Source of the DNA: Candidatus Minthosoma caballi
GTDB lineage: Bacteria > Bacteroidota > Bacteroidia > Bacteroidales > Bacteroidaceae
Direction of reading: 5' to 3'
NCBI GenBank assembly: GCA_018064505.1
Contig: JAGHVC010000109.1
Location: forward strand, 1-64,000
DNA length: 64,000 bases
Numbering within the stretch: the first letter of the stretch is position 1; each line of letters begins with the position of its first letter. This document shows, one piece after another, positions 19,135 to 28,575 of the stretch. The translations under genes and the position numbers were made by a program. The notes beneath the pieces were generated by a model. That model saw only the letters and a list, made by a program, of their open reading frames with translations. It was not told the origin of the DNA and made no database searches.

Positions 19135-20214
19135 TTAAGCTTCCTCTTTTGAAGGGAGGGCAGGGGAAAGGCTCAGTTCTCCTGCAAGGCTGATGGTCAT
19201 GAGCTGGCGTACTTCGCTGGCGCGGAATCCACGCCCGAAGAGAATCATCAGTTTTGTTATGGCTGCCTCAATGGTCATGTCATGACCGCTCACTACACCA
19301 GCATCGAGCAACTGGCGACTGGTTTCGTAGAGTCCCATCGTCACTCCTCCGCTTTGGCATTGAGTGATGTTCACCACCACTTTGCCTTGGTCTGTTGCTT
19401 TTTGGATGGCATCTGCTAACCATTGGCAAGTAGGAGCATTTCCGCTGCCGAAGGTGCGAAGAATGATGCCTCGAATGCCATCCATCTGCATTACATGCTC
19501 AATCAGCTGTTGCTGAATGCCAGGGAACAATGTCAATGCTACTACACTCGTATCTGCCTCGTAGTGAGGTGTGAATGGCTTTGTGACATTAATCTTGTGG
19601 ATGTTGGCAGGCTGGAAATTGATGTTGATTCCGGTCTTGGCAAGTGGAGGGTAGTTGTAGGAACTGAAAGCATTGAAATGCTCACTGTTGCTCTTTGTGC
19701 ATCGGTTGCCTCTATAGAGATGCTGGCCGAAGAACACACATACTTCTGGCACCATTGGATGTCCGTCATTGTCTTGAGCTGCTGCAAGTTCTATGGCCGT
19801 GAGCAGATTCTCTTTTCCATCTGTTCGCAGCACTCCGATAGGCAACTGGCTGCCAGTGAGTATCACTGGTTTGCCAAGATTCTCAAGCATGAAACTGAGG
19901 GCTGAAGCTGTATAAGCCATTGTGTCAGTGCCATGCAAGATGACAAAGCCGTCGAAGGAATCGTAATTGTAGTCAATGATTTTCACCAACTTAGCCCACA
20001 GCTCAGGTCGCATGTCGCTTGAGTCAATAGGTGGGTCAAATTGGTAGTTGTGGATGGCAAAGCCAAATTCGTTAATCTCTGGCACATGCTTGCAAAGATG
20101 GTCGAAATTGAATGTCTCCAATGCCCCAGTCTCTGGGTTGCGAATCATTCCTATCGTTCCACCTGTGTAGATTATCATCAGGCGTTTGCGAGGTTTGTAG
20201 AAAATGCTATCCAT
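19135..20214 (-). CDS. ansA: type I L-asparaginase
   Basis: IIYTGGTIGMI, VILHGTDTMAYTASALSFML, TGSQLPIGVLRTDGKEN. Confidence 0.92.
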   Translation of the reverse strand: MDSIFYKPRKRLMIIYTGGTIGMIRNPETGALETFNFDHLCKHVPEINEFGFAIHNYQFDPPIDSSDMRPELWAKLVKIIDYNYDSFDGFVILHGTDTMAYTASALSFMLENLGKPVILTGSQLPIGVLRTDGKENLLTAIELAAAQDNDGHPMVPEVCVFFGQHLYRGNRCTKSNSEHFNAFSSYNYPPLAKTGININFQPANIHKINVTKPFTPHYEADTSVVALTLFPGIQQQLIEHVMQMDGIRGIILRTFGSGNAPTCQWLADAIQKATDQGKVVVNITQCQSGGVTMGLYETSRQLLDAGVVSGHDMTIEAAITKLMILFGRGFRASEVRQLMTISLAGELSLSPALPSKEEA

Positions 20215-20239
20215 TAGATGTGTTTTTGTTTTTCGGTTG

Positions 20240-20247
20240 CAAAGTTA
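20240..20247 (-). promoter_or_regulatory. putative -7 element TAACTTTG
   Basis: Upstream of ansA on minus strand. Confidence 0.45.
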
Positions 20248-21099
20248 CTAAAAACTTTTCAACCAAGCAGAAAGGTCGCTCAACATTTCGTTGTGGTATT
20301 TGAAATTTTCGCGAATGCCCCATCCGTGACCACCTGAAGGATAGATGTACATCGAAGCTTTCACATTATTCTTTCGAAGAGCGAGGTAGTAGTTCACGCT
20401 GTTTGGTGATGGAACAACTGTGTCGTCGTCGCTGAGCAGCATGATAGCAGGTGGCGTCTGTGGGGTTACCTGTTTTTCATTGCTGTAGAGGTCAACCATT
20501 TCCTGACTTGCATTCTCGCCAATCAAGCCGTGGCGACTACCTTTGTGAGTATATGTGTAGTCGAATGTGACAACAGGGTAGAAGAGAATCTGAAAGTTCG
20601 GAGCTGTTTCTGCATCGCTATGAGTGGATACGGTTGATGCCAAATGTCCACCTGCACTACTTCCCATAATGCCTACTTGCTTTGGGTCGATATTCCATTT
20701 CTGAGCATTCTCGCGTACGAGGCGCAGAGCTTCTTTAGCGTCGCTGATAGGCACTTCTGTGTTAGCATGAGGCATACGATATTTCAGAACGATGAGTGCA
20801 ATGCCTCGCTCGTTGAAAAAGGATGCCCACTGATATCCCTCGTGATCCATGGCGAGGTGAGAGTAGCCTCCGCCAGGGCAGCATACTACGGCTCTGCCAG
20901 TAGCTTTGTTTGCATCGGGCAAGAATACGCGGATGCTTGGCTTGAAATTCTGCTTCGAATCATCGTACGGTTGAGTTTTATCTATTCCGTTGCTGTTTGG
21001 CAATCCGTTTTGCCAAAGGTCGATGTCGAAAGGTTTTTGCTGTGCATTTGCAGAGAATGCACAGAAGATGCTTAGTATCAGAGTTGCAATTTTCTTCAT
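20248..21099 (-). CDS. secreted alpha/beta hydrolase (esterase/acetyl-xylan esterase-like)
   Basis: Signal peptide MKKIATLILSIFCAFSANA; CPGGGYSHLAMDHEG, GSSAGGHLAS, catalytic Asp/His region. Confidence 0.85.
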   Translation of the reverse strand: MKKIATLILSIFCAFSANAQQKPFDIDLWQNGLPNSNGIDKTQPYDDSKQNFKPSIRVFLPDANKATGRAVVCCPGGGYSHLAMDHEGYQWASFFNERGIALIVLKYRMPHANTEVPISDAKEALRLVRENAQKWNIDPKQVGIMGSSAGGHLASTVSTHSDAETAPNFQILFYPVVTFDYTYTHKGSRHGLIGENASQEMVDLYSNEKQVTPQTPPAIMLLSDDDTVVPSPNSVNYYLALRKNNVKASMYIYPSGGHGWGIRENFKYHNEMLSDLSAWLKSF

Positions 21100-21178
21100 A
21101 ATTAATAGGTTTTGGGGTTTATTTTTGCAAAAATAGTGAAAATATATGAATTTAATATGTGCCATTCCAAACTTTTTG

Positions 21179-21186
21179 TAATTTTG
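21179..21186 (+). promoter_or_regulatory. putative -7 element TAATTTTG
   Basis: Upstream of ROK kinase. Confidence 0.4.
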
Positions 21187-21237
21187 TGGACGAAATACCG
21201 AAAACATAATTACTAATTATAAATCTTATCATAAAAA

Positions 21238-22209
21238 ATGGATACACAAAAACCTTATGTAATTGGCGTTGACCTTGGTGGCACAAATACTGTGTTTGGC
21301 ATTGTTGATGCGCGTGGCCAGATTGTGGCAGAGGATTCTATCAAGACTCAGAATTATAAGACAGCAGAAGCTTTCGTTGAGGCTGGTGTTGCTTGCCTTA
21401 AACCTCTCATCGCTCAGGTAGGCGGTGTAGAGAAGATTGCAGGCATGGGCATTGGTGCTCCTAATGGAAATTACTATACAGGTACTATTGAGATTGCTCC
21501 AAACCTTTGCTGGGCACACGATTGCATTGTTCCTCTTGCAGATATGTTCTCAAAGGAGATTGGCGTGCCTGTTCATCTTACAAATGATGCTAATGCTGCT
21601 GCCCTTGGTGAAATGGCATACGGTGCTGCACGCGGTATGAAAAACTTCATCGTCATCACTCTTGGCACAGGCGTAGGTTCGGGTATTGTAATCAACGGAC
21701 AGCTTGTTTACGGTCACGATGGTTTTGCAGGTGAGCTTGGTCATGTGACTATGGTACGCGGTGAAGAAGGCAGAAAGTGCGGATGTGGTCGCACAGGCTG
21801 TCTTGAGTGCTATTGCTCAGCAACTGGTGTTGCTCGCACTGCCCGCGAGATTCTTTCAAATACTGTTCGTCCAAGTCTTCTCCGTGAGAAGGATCCTGAG
21901 ACTATAGAATCGTTGGATGTAAGCATTGCTGCCGGAAAGGGTGATGCTGTTGCTCAAGAGATTTTCGACTTCACAGGCAAGATGCTCGGTGAGGCTTGCG
22001 CTGACTTTGCTGCATTCTCATCACCTGAAGCATTCATCTTCTTCGGCGGTTTGTGTAAGGCTGGCGACTTGATTATGAAGCCAATAGAAGCTGCTTACAA
22101 TAATCATGTACTCCCAATCTTCAAGGGCAAGGCCAAGTTCCTTGTGAGTGGATTGATGAATGCAAATGCAGCTGTTCTTGGAGCAAGTGCTCTTGGCTGG
22201 GAAGAGTAA
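21238..22209 (+). CDS. ROK-family sugar kinase (glucokinase)
   Basis: GVDLGGTNTVFGIVD; CGCGRTGCLECYCSATGV zinc/ROK signature. Confidence 0.92.
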   Translation: MDTQKPYVIGVDLGGTNTVFGIVDARGQIVAEDSIKTQNYKTAEAFVEAGVACLKPLIAQVGGVEKIAGMGIGAPNGNYYTGTIEIAPNLCWAHDCIVPLADMFSKEIGVPVHLTNDANAAALGEMAYGAARGMKNFIVITLGTGVGSGIVINGQLVYGHDGFAGELGHVTMVRGEEGRKCGCGRTGCLECYCSATGVARTAREILSNTVRPSLLREKDPETIESLDVSIAAGKGDAVAQEIFDFTGKMLGEACADFAAFSSPEAFIFFGGLCKAGDLIMKPIEAAYNNHVLPIFKGKAKFLVSGLMNANAAVLGASALGWEE

Positions 22210-22248
22210 AGACTACTGATTTTCACAATAATTTCTAAATCGCTTTAT

Positions 22249-22288
22249 AGAGGCACAATCGAATAGCTGTTCGGTTGTGCCTCTTTTT
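22249..22288 (+). terminator. intrinsic terminator
   Basis: AGAGGCACAATCGAA...TTCGGTTGTGCCTCTTTTT. Confidence 0.8.
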
Positions 22289-22357
22289 ATATATAAGTAA
22301 GTGCATGGTTCGTGTTGGGAAATTAACACAGAGAGAAGCAAGGGGCAGGGAAAAAGA

Positions 22358-22395
22358 AAAAGCTGCCTTACTTTGGAGCAAGACAGCTTTATGTA
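22358..22395 (-). terminator. intrinsic terminator
   Basis: AAAGCTGCCTT...AAGACAGCTTT stem; T-rich on minus strand. Confidence 0.6.
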
Positions 22396-22431
22396 TTTTT
22401 TGAATAAAATAAAAGGTGTTATTCTTTTTTG

Positions 22432-23145
22432 TTATTTCTTAGACATTACAGGACGGACTGCATAGCCATTCTTGCGGCTACCATTCATACAGCCAACATA
22501 GTCATCGGCCATTAATACTATATAAGCATAGGATGGGTATTCATCGCAAAGTGTGGAAGTTAAGTAGCCTCCCATGTCTCTCAATCCAAACTTTCTGTCG
22601 CCAATATGATAGCCATTGAAAGGAAAGAAGATGGTGTTTCCATTAGGGCCTTTCACTGTGAATCCCGCAACTCCGCTGCGAGTCTGATAAATCCACTCGC
22701 ATTTGTCTATAAGCTCTTGGAATTCTTTGTCAGTTGGCGTGCGCCATTTACCACCATAGATTTGTGTCTTATGGAGCTTAGGGAACATTTGAGCTGCATC
22801 GTCTTCGCTTTCCAGCTGAGTTTTGTTATCTACATTGCCGTAGCTGCTGTCCGTGCAGTATTTTGACAAGTTGTTGATGGCTGAACCATAGCGATATGTA
22901 CGCCAGTTCAGGATTCTTGGAGCTTGATCGTCATCAGGATAGCTTTTGATTGCGCCCCAGCAATAGTAGTTGCCATATTCCAATTCGTTTTCTGTCAATC
23001 CGAGATTTCTGTCCGACCAAAGCGTGCCGCTTGGAAGGCCTAAATCCACAGCTTTAGGAGCGTATTTGCTGGCAGTGTTGTTTTGGGCAAAAGCGCTGTT
23101 TGCCAAAAGCAAAGCAAGTACTAATATGAATATTGATTTTTTCAT
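22432..23145 (-). CDS. secreted protein with Fibrobacter-succinogenes-type paralogous domain
   Basis: Signal peptide; AVDLGLPSGTLWSDRNLG ... GKWRTPTDKEFQELIDKC ... YAVRPVM. Confidence 0.75.
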   Translation of the reverse strand: MKKSIFILVLALLLANSAFAQNNTASKYAPKAVDLGLPSGTLWSDRNLGLTENELEYGNYYCWGAIKSYPDDDQAPRILNWRTYRYGSAINNLSKYCTDSSYGNVDNKTQLESEDDAAQMFPKLHKTQIYGGKWRTPTDKEFQELIDKCEWIYQTRSGVAGFTVKGPNGNTIFFPFNGYHIGDRKFGLRDMGGYLTSTLCDEYPSYAYIVLMADDYVGCMNGSRKNGYAVRPVMSKK

Positions 23146-23170
23146 TGGCATCCTTAGTTGTTTTTGTTGT

Positions 23171-24469
23171 TTATTTCACGCTCTTGGTCTTAACTTGTTT
23201 AATACCGTTCTGAACTCGTGGCACACCATTGGAAGTTGTTTTTTTGTAAGCTTCGTCGATAGTTAGGTTGATGAGTGAGTCCCAAGATGGCTTTTCTTCT
23301 GTGAGAGAGCTGATTTGATAACGCAGGCTTTCAATGAAACTCAGTAAGAAGAATCCTCCTTTCACACCGCACCAAGATGCTTCACCTGGGCTTGCTGCTG
23401 TTGCCCACACATTTCCTTGAGATCCAAGGAAGAGCTCGCGGAGCTTGTTTGTGTCAAGGCTATGAGAAGCACGAGAGAAGAGGGTGTTCACGCTAATTGA
23501 AGAAGGAGTGGTTGCACCTATCTGGGTATTGCAGCAGTCGCTCAGCACGATGTTGAGTTTTGCTCCTTTTTTGATTATTTCATTATAAATATCTGTCATC
23601 GTAGAGTAGTTGTCAACAGCTTTGTCGTATGCTGTTGGCGAGAGGTCGATGCTTGGATAGAATTCTTTCTGATCCTTGAATCGGAAGCCATGTCCTGAAT
23701 ATATGAATACAGCAATATCGTTAGGGTTAGGAGAGAACTCTTTAACAGCTTTTGCTACATTGTTTTTGTTGAATGCAGATTCGCTTATGACGGTTTGTTC
23801 ATAAGGGATTTCAAGCACTCTGGCAATGTTGCGAAACTCGTTTGTTATGTTCTTTACATCCTGTTGGCAAGCAATTCCAATGTCATCAACCTCTGTGTTT
23901 GCAACCATGAGCAATCTAAGTGTTGGGTCGCTCTTTCCTTTGCTCACAATGTCTTTTTTGTTCTGTTGCTGTATTGTCTGAATGGCAGCCGCAATAGCTT
24001 TGTATTCAGGCTCACTTTTCTTGTAGAACTTAGCAAGATGATTGAGAGACAATGATGCCATCTGGACTTCTTCAAACTTTGAAGCATAGAAAGAGTTTTC
24101 TATATCAAACATGTCAATTAACACGCGAGGTGTCTTGTTCATGTCCTCTGCACGGAAATCTCTCCAATACCACAACAATATAGGCATTCCTCGCCCGTCT
24201 TTTGGGCGATAATACATTTGACCTTGCTCGTTGTCGCGAGTCTTTGGTTCAGTTTCCTTTATGTATTCTGATTCCCAAACCTTTCCGTTCACACCTTCGT
24301 CAGCTCTTACAATTCGCAACTTGCAGTTATTGTCGCTGAAATAAAATAGTAATCCCAAATACTTTTTATTGTTAATAGGATTTGTGTATTCCAACTCGTA
24401 GAGCGTCTGTGCATTGGAAGCAATTGCACAAAAGAAGAGTACAATTGCACAAAAGATTCTTGTCATCAC
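23171..24469 (-). CDS. secreted caspase-like (C14) peptidase
   Basis: Signal peptide; catalytic His VFIYSGHGFRF and Cys LNIVLSDCCNTQ. Confidence 0.8.
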   Translation of the reverse strand: MMTRIFCAIVLFFCAIASNAQTLYELEYTNPINNKKYLGLLFYFSDNNCKLRIVRADEGVNGKVWESEYIKETEPKTRDNEQGQMYYRPKDGRGMPILLWYWRDFRAEDMNKTPRVLIDMFDIENSFYASKFEEVQMASLSLNHLAKFYKKSEPEYKAIAAAIQTIQQQNKKDIVSKGKSDPTLRLLMVANTEVDDIGIACQQDVKNITNEFRNIARVLEIPYEQTVISESAFNKNNVAKAVKEFSPNPNDIAVFIYSGHGFRFKDQKEFYPSIDLSPTAYDKAVDNYSTMTDIYNEIIKKGAKLNIVLSDCCNTQIGATTPSSISVNTLFSRASHSLDTNKLRELFLGSQGNVWATAASPGEASWCGVKGGFFLLSFIESLRYQISSLTEEKPSWDSLINLTIDEAYKKTTSNGVPRVQNGIKQVKTKSVK

Positions 24470-24492
24470 TTTGTTTTTGAAGTTGTTAGCCT

Positions 24493-26184
24493 TTATTTGT
24501 AGAAGTCGTCTGGGTCAATCTCGCCAATGTTAGAGATATTCTTAGTGCTCTTCGTATCCTTCTTTCCATTGTCCTTGTTCTTTTTCCCGTTGTCTTTCTT
24601 TGCATTCTTGCCAGATGCGCTTGCAAAGCCGAAATCCATGTAGCGGTCGTAAGAATTAGGGTTAAGAGTGACATTATCACCCTTTACCACACAATCGATG
24701 CATGATACGCCACCAGTTAGGATTGGGCGCCATTTGCTATCTGAATTTGCTTTGCTAACCATAACGAGCTGATAAGTGCCATTAGACAAGTCGGAAGGTA
24801 TTGTTGGAGCAAACTGCACATTGCGATAGAATCGCTGTGGAGTTAGGGATATTTCGTTGAGGTCGAGAGTCTTAACCATCTCACCATCCTTGTATAGCGC
24901 TACTCCGTACTGACCAACAAAATCACCTACAGAGCAGTTGTACACCTTGCTTACCTTCACCCAAATCTGTGCCCCTTTCTTTGCACTTTTCAAAGACTCT
25001 AAGTCATTCATACTGAGCATGTGACCATTTGCGCCATCCTTCTTTGGTGGTTGAATGCCGCCAATGGAAGTCACATTTTCATTATAGTTCTCTGTAGCGC
25101 CAGGCTTGCTGCTTGGGCGAGGAGGTGAGAGGTTAGTGATTTCGAAATATCCGTTGCTGAGTCCACTCCAGCCCCAGTTGAAGTGGAATAGGCCGTTAGT
25201 GTCATAGCCATCACATACGAAGCAGTGACCGTAGTCTTCTTCATCAGTACCGCCCATGAGAACAGGACGACCCTCTGTGAGTTCCTTCTTGAGGTAATAA
25301 ACGAAATCCTGCGGAGTGAATGCATCGCGACGGTAGTTAATCATGCTGTTGCCATAGCCGAAGTATTCAACCATTGCGTTAGCCATGTCAACGCGGCTTG
25401 CACTTGAGGCAGAAGGAGAATACTCCATGTTGCATGAAACACCAGCATCGAACATTATCTTACTGATAGCATCATTTTGTTCTGTATTTCCTCCTTTCTT
25501 GTCGTATGTAGGAAGCATGTTCTCCCAGTCGTATATAGTTGTGAAAGAGCTACTTACTTTTTCTCCTTCGTTATCATAGCTGTGAGTCTTGCCAGAAGGC
25601 TGCTTAGGATACTCGTAGAAACGCATAATTTGTACAGCGCCTGTTGCCACGCAGCCCGTCAAACTCTTGTTAGGGCACATGGCGTTGTAAGGGAAAGTCT
25701 GAGCATAGCAGATGTCTCCGAGAAGAGGCTTTACTTCAGGAGCAAGATCAGAATCGTCGTTTGCAGCCTTTGAAAGGAAACCCTGCTTGAAGCTGGCAAG
25801 GACAGAGTCAGGAGTCATAGCCAAATCGCTCAAAGCTTCAGTATATCCTCCAAGCCAAGCCTTCATTTCAGGTGCCATCGCTTCGATGTCGAAGTGTCCT
25901 TCGTTTGAATATGCAAGAATCTTCTTGCTTCGGCTATCAGCACTGATTATGATGAAACCTTGTTCTTTTCCTCTATTAAAAATATAATAGTAAGGGTGGT
26001 CGTTTATGGAGTCTTTCTCTGTGTAAGCCAATTCTGGTTTGGTGTTCTCTCCGTCTCGGCTAAGAGGAAGGAATCCAACAGCAACATTCAGCGCATCGTC
26101 CACGCTGCGTACATTTTCTTTCTGTGCGAATGCTCCTACTGAATAAGTGAGCATAAGAATTGCAAAAAGTGTAAATCTTCTCAT
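24493..26184 (-). CDS. C10-family (streptopain-like) cysteine peptidase with Lys-rich C-terminus
   Basis: Signal peptide, Spi-like propeptide, SLTGCVATGAVQIMRFYEYP and GHCFVCDGYDTNGLFHFNWGWSG. Confidence 0.88.
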   Translation of the reverse strand: MRRFTLFAILMLTYSVGAFAQKENVRSVDDALNVAVGFLPLSRDGENTKPELAYTEKDSINDHPYYYIFNRGKEQGFIIISADSRSKKILAYSNEGHFDIEAMAPEMKAWLGGYTEALSDLAMTPDSVLASFKQGFLSKAANDDSDLAPEVKPLLGDICYAQTFPYNAMCPNKSLTGCVATGAVQIMRFYEYPKQPSGKTHSYDNEGEKVSSSFTTIYDWENMLPTYDKKGGNTEQNDAISKIMFDAGVSCNMEYSPSASSASRVDMANAMVEYFGYGNSMINYRRDAFTPQDFVYYLKKELTEGRPVLMGGTDEEDYGHCFVCDGYDTNGLFHFNWGWSGLSNGYFEITNLSPPRPSSKPGATENYNENVTSIGGIQPPKKDGANGHMLSMNDLESLKSAKKGAQIWVKVSKVYNCSVGDFVGQYGVALYKDGEMVKTLDLNEISLTPQRFYRNVQFAPTIPSDLSNGTYQLVMVSKANSDSKWRPILTGGVSCIDCVVKGDNVTLNPNSYDRYMDFGFASASGKNAKKDNGKKNKDNGKKDTKSTKNISNIGEIDPDDFYK

Positions 26185-26209
26185 TGGTTTTTAATTTAAT
26201 AATCGACTG

Positions 26210-26217
26210 CAAATGTA
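26210..26217 (-). promoter_or_regulatory. putative -7 element TACATTTG
   Basis: Upstream of C10 peptidase on minus strand. Confidence 0.4.
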
Positions 26218-26327
26218 AATAAGAAATAGTCTCATTAGTATAAATAAATGTCAAAAAAAGTAAAAAACATTTATTCTAAGTATTTTTTGCTGTTTTTTAT
26301 AGGCACAGAGGAGTTTTTATATAAAAA

Positions 26328-26366
26328 AATAAACTCCAAGAGTGCATACCACCTTTGGAGTTTATT
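26328..26366 (-). terminator. intrinsic terminator of glmM
   Basis: AATAAACTCCAA...TTGGAGTTTATT with T-tract on minus strand. Confidence 0.85.
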
Positions 26367-26414
26367 GCTGATTATTTCTCCTTGTTGTGAAAGAGAAAAC
26401 TAGGTATATTTGAC

Positions 26415-27839
26415 TTATTTCATAGAATACACAACATCCATGATCTTCTTTCCAATCTCATCGGCTGCTTCCATGGTATTGGCTTCTGAGTAAACGCGGA
26501 TGATTGGCTCTGTGTTTGACTTGCGAAGATGTACCCACTTGTCTGGGATGTCTATCTTTATACCGTCAATATCATTTACTTCTGTGCCATCAATGTATTC
26601 GCTTCCACCTGCGGAATACATTGACTTAACCTTTGCGAGGATTGCATCTACATCAGTGCTTGCATCTAAGTCAATGCGATTCTTTGCAATACAATACTCT
26701 GGGTAAGTTGCACGAAGCTGGCTTACAGTAAGAGATGGGTTTTGCTGACGCTCGTGAGCAAGATGAGAGAGGAACAATGCAATGCCAACAAGAGCATCGC
26801 GACCGTAGTGGGCTGCAGGATAGATGACACCACCATTGCCTTCACCGCCGATTACAGTGTTTGTTTCCTTCATCTTGGTGACAACATTTACTTCGCCAAC
26901 AGCTGCAGCATTGTATTCCATTCCATACTTGCGAGTAACATCACGAAGAGCACGAGTAGAAGAAAGGTTGCTCACTGTGTTGCCAGGTGTATGCTTGAGA
27001 ACATAGTCTGCAACAGTCACGAGTGTATATTCCTCTCCGTACATCTTTCCATCCTCGCAGATGAATGCCAGACGGTCAACATCAGGGTCAACAACGAAAC
27101 CTACATCATTGCCGCCCTTTGACATCAATCCCATTATATCAGAGAGATTCTTCTCTAATGGCTCAGGATTGTGCTGGAAGTCACCTGTAGGCTCTGCATA
27201 AAGAGGAGTTACATTCTCTACGCCTAAAGCTTCAAACAACTTAGGGAGAATGACACCACCAACAGAGTTGATGCTGTCAAATGCAACTTTGAAGTTTTGA
27301 GCCTTAATGGCAGGAACATCTACTAGGTCAAGGCCAAGCACCATGTCTATATGCTTCTTGTCATATGAGTCATCTTCAATATATTTGCCAAGTGCGTCAA
27401 CATCAGCAAAGTCGAAGTCTTCTGCTTCTGCAATACGAAGAACTTCGTTACCTTCTGCTGCATTTAGGAACTCGCCCTTTTCGTTGAGGAGCTTCAGTGC
27501 ATTCCAATGGCGTGGGTTGTGACTGGCTGTGATTATGATACCGCCACATGCCCCTTCCATTGCAACTGCTATTTCTGTTGTTGGAGTCGATGCGAGGCCA
27601 ATGTTTACGACATCGAATCCCATTCCCATAAGAGTGCCACATACTACATTTTTTACCATCTCGCCAGAAATACGAGCATCACGGCCTACAACAATCTTGT
27701 TGCTTTCAACCTTTGTGGTGCGGCGGATGAGTGTTGCATAAGCACTCGTAAACTTAACGATATCAAGAGGGTTAAGGCCTTCTCCAGCCTTACCTCCAAT
27801 TGTTCCTCTAATTCCGGAAATTGATTTGATTAATGACAT
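26415..27839 (-). CDS. glmM: phosphoglucosamine mutase family protein
   Basis: SISGIRGTIGG, active-site TASHNPRHWNALK, DPDVDRLAF. Confidence 0.88.
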   Translation of the reverse strand: MSLIKSISGIRGTIGGKAGEGLNPLDIVKFTSAYATLIRRTTKVESNKIVVGRDARISGEMVKNVVCGTLMGMGFDVVNIGLASTPTTEIAVAMEGACGGIIITASHNPRHWNALKLLNEKGEFLNAAEGNEVLRIAEAEDFDFADVDALGKYIEDDSYDKKHIDMVLGLDLVDVPAIKAQNFKVAFDSINSVGGVILPKLFEALGVENVTPLYAEPTGDFQHNPEPLEKNLSDIMGLMSKGGNDVGFVVDPDVDRLAFICEDGKMYGEEYTLVTVADYVLKHTPGNTVSNLSSTRALRDVTRKYGMEYNAAAVGEVNVVTKMKETNTVIGGEGNGGVIYPAAHYGRDALVGIALFLSHLAHERQQNPSLTVSQLRATYPEYCIAKNRIDLDASTDVDAILAKVKSMYSAGGSEYIDGTEVNDIDGIKIDIPDKWVHLRKSNTEPIIRVYSEANTMEAADEIGKKIMDVVYSMK

Positions 27840-27891
27840 TGTCTATTATCTTTTGTGTTCTGTTTCTTTTCTTAATGTTTGAATCAACTTG

Positions 27892-28575
27892 CTATTTACC
27901 AAGTTGATATGAGACTTCATAGTAGTAAGGAAGCACATACTGAGAAGCAGTCATTGTTCCAGAAGAGTGAGGAACAATAATGCGCACCTTAGCTACCTTT
28001 CCAGGATCGCGTGACAAACGAATGAAGTCAAGTGGCTTGAGCCAGCCTTCTGGTACAGGAGCACTACCACTGTTTGAAGCAAGCTGCCTATACATCATGC
28101 CTTCTGTGAAAGTGGCATTGTATTTGCGAGAGTAGTGAATGTACTTGCAAAGCATTTTGTCCACAATGCTCTGAGCATAGATATTTGAGTTGGTAGTGTC
28201 AGCATTCTCTATATCATACTCAATGAATCTACACAACAGCACCTTGCTAACAGTAGAATCTCTTGTTTCTTTTGCCATCTCAATCATAGTTTGTCCTTCT
28301 CCTTTGCTGACAATCTGCATGTAGATGCCATCTTCGTTAAAAAGAACAAACTCGTTCTTGGCAACATTTGTAGTTGAATCCTGAGCATAGAACTGTGACT
28401 CGCTGATAACCTTGATAGGTCCCCCAAAGCCATTTTCAGAGAGGAAACGGCTGATAGCTTTCTTCTCCTTATTCTTTTGGTCAGCATAAGTTTCACCATC
28501 ATTGCAGCTCACTGCCATAATCAGTGAAATGCCCACGACCGCAGTCGTGAGCATGTATAAAAATAGTTTCTTCAT
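27892..28575 (-). CDS. DUF4827-like lipoprotein
   Basis: Lipobox MAVSC; DUF4827/FKBP-like pattern. Confidence 0.65.
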   Translation of the reverse strand: MKKLFLYMLTTAVVGISLIMAVSCNDGETYADQKNKEKKAISRFLSENGFGGPIKVISESQFYAQDSTTNVAKNEFVLFNEDGIYMQIVSKGEGQTMIEMAKETRDSTVSKVLLCRFIEYDIENADTTNSNIYAQSIVDKMLCKYIHYSRKYNATFTEGMMYRQLASNSGSAPVPEGWLKPLDFIRLSRDPGKVAKVRIIVPHSSGTMTASQYVLPYYYEVSYQLGK

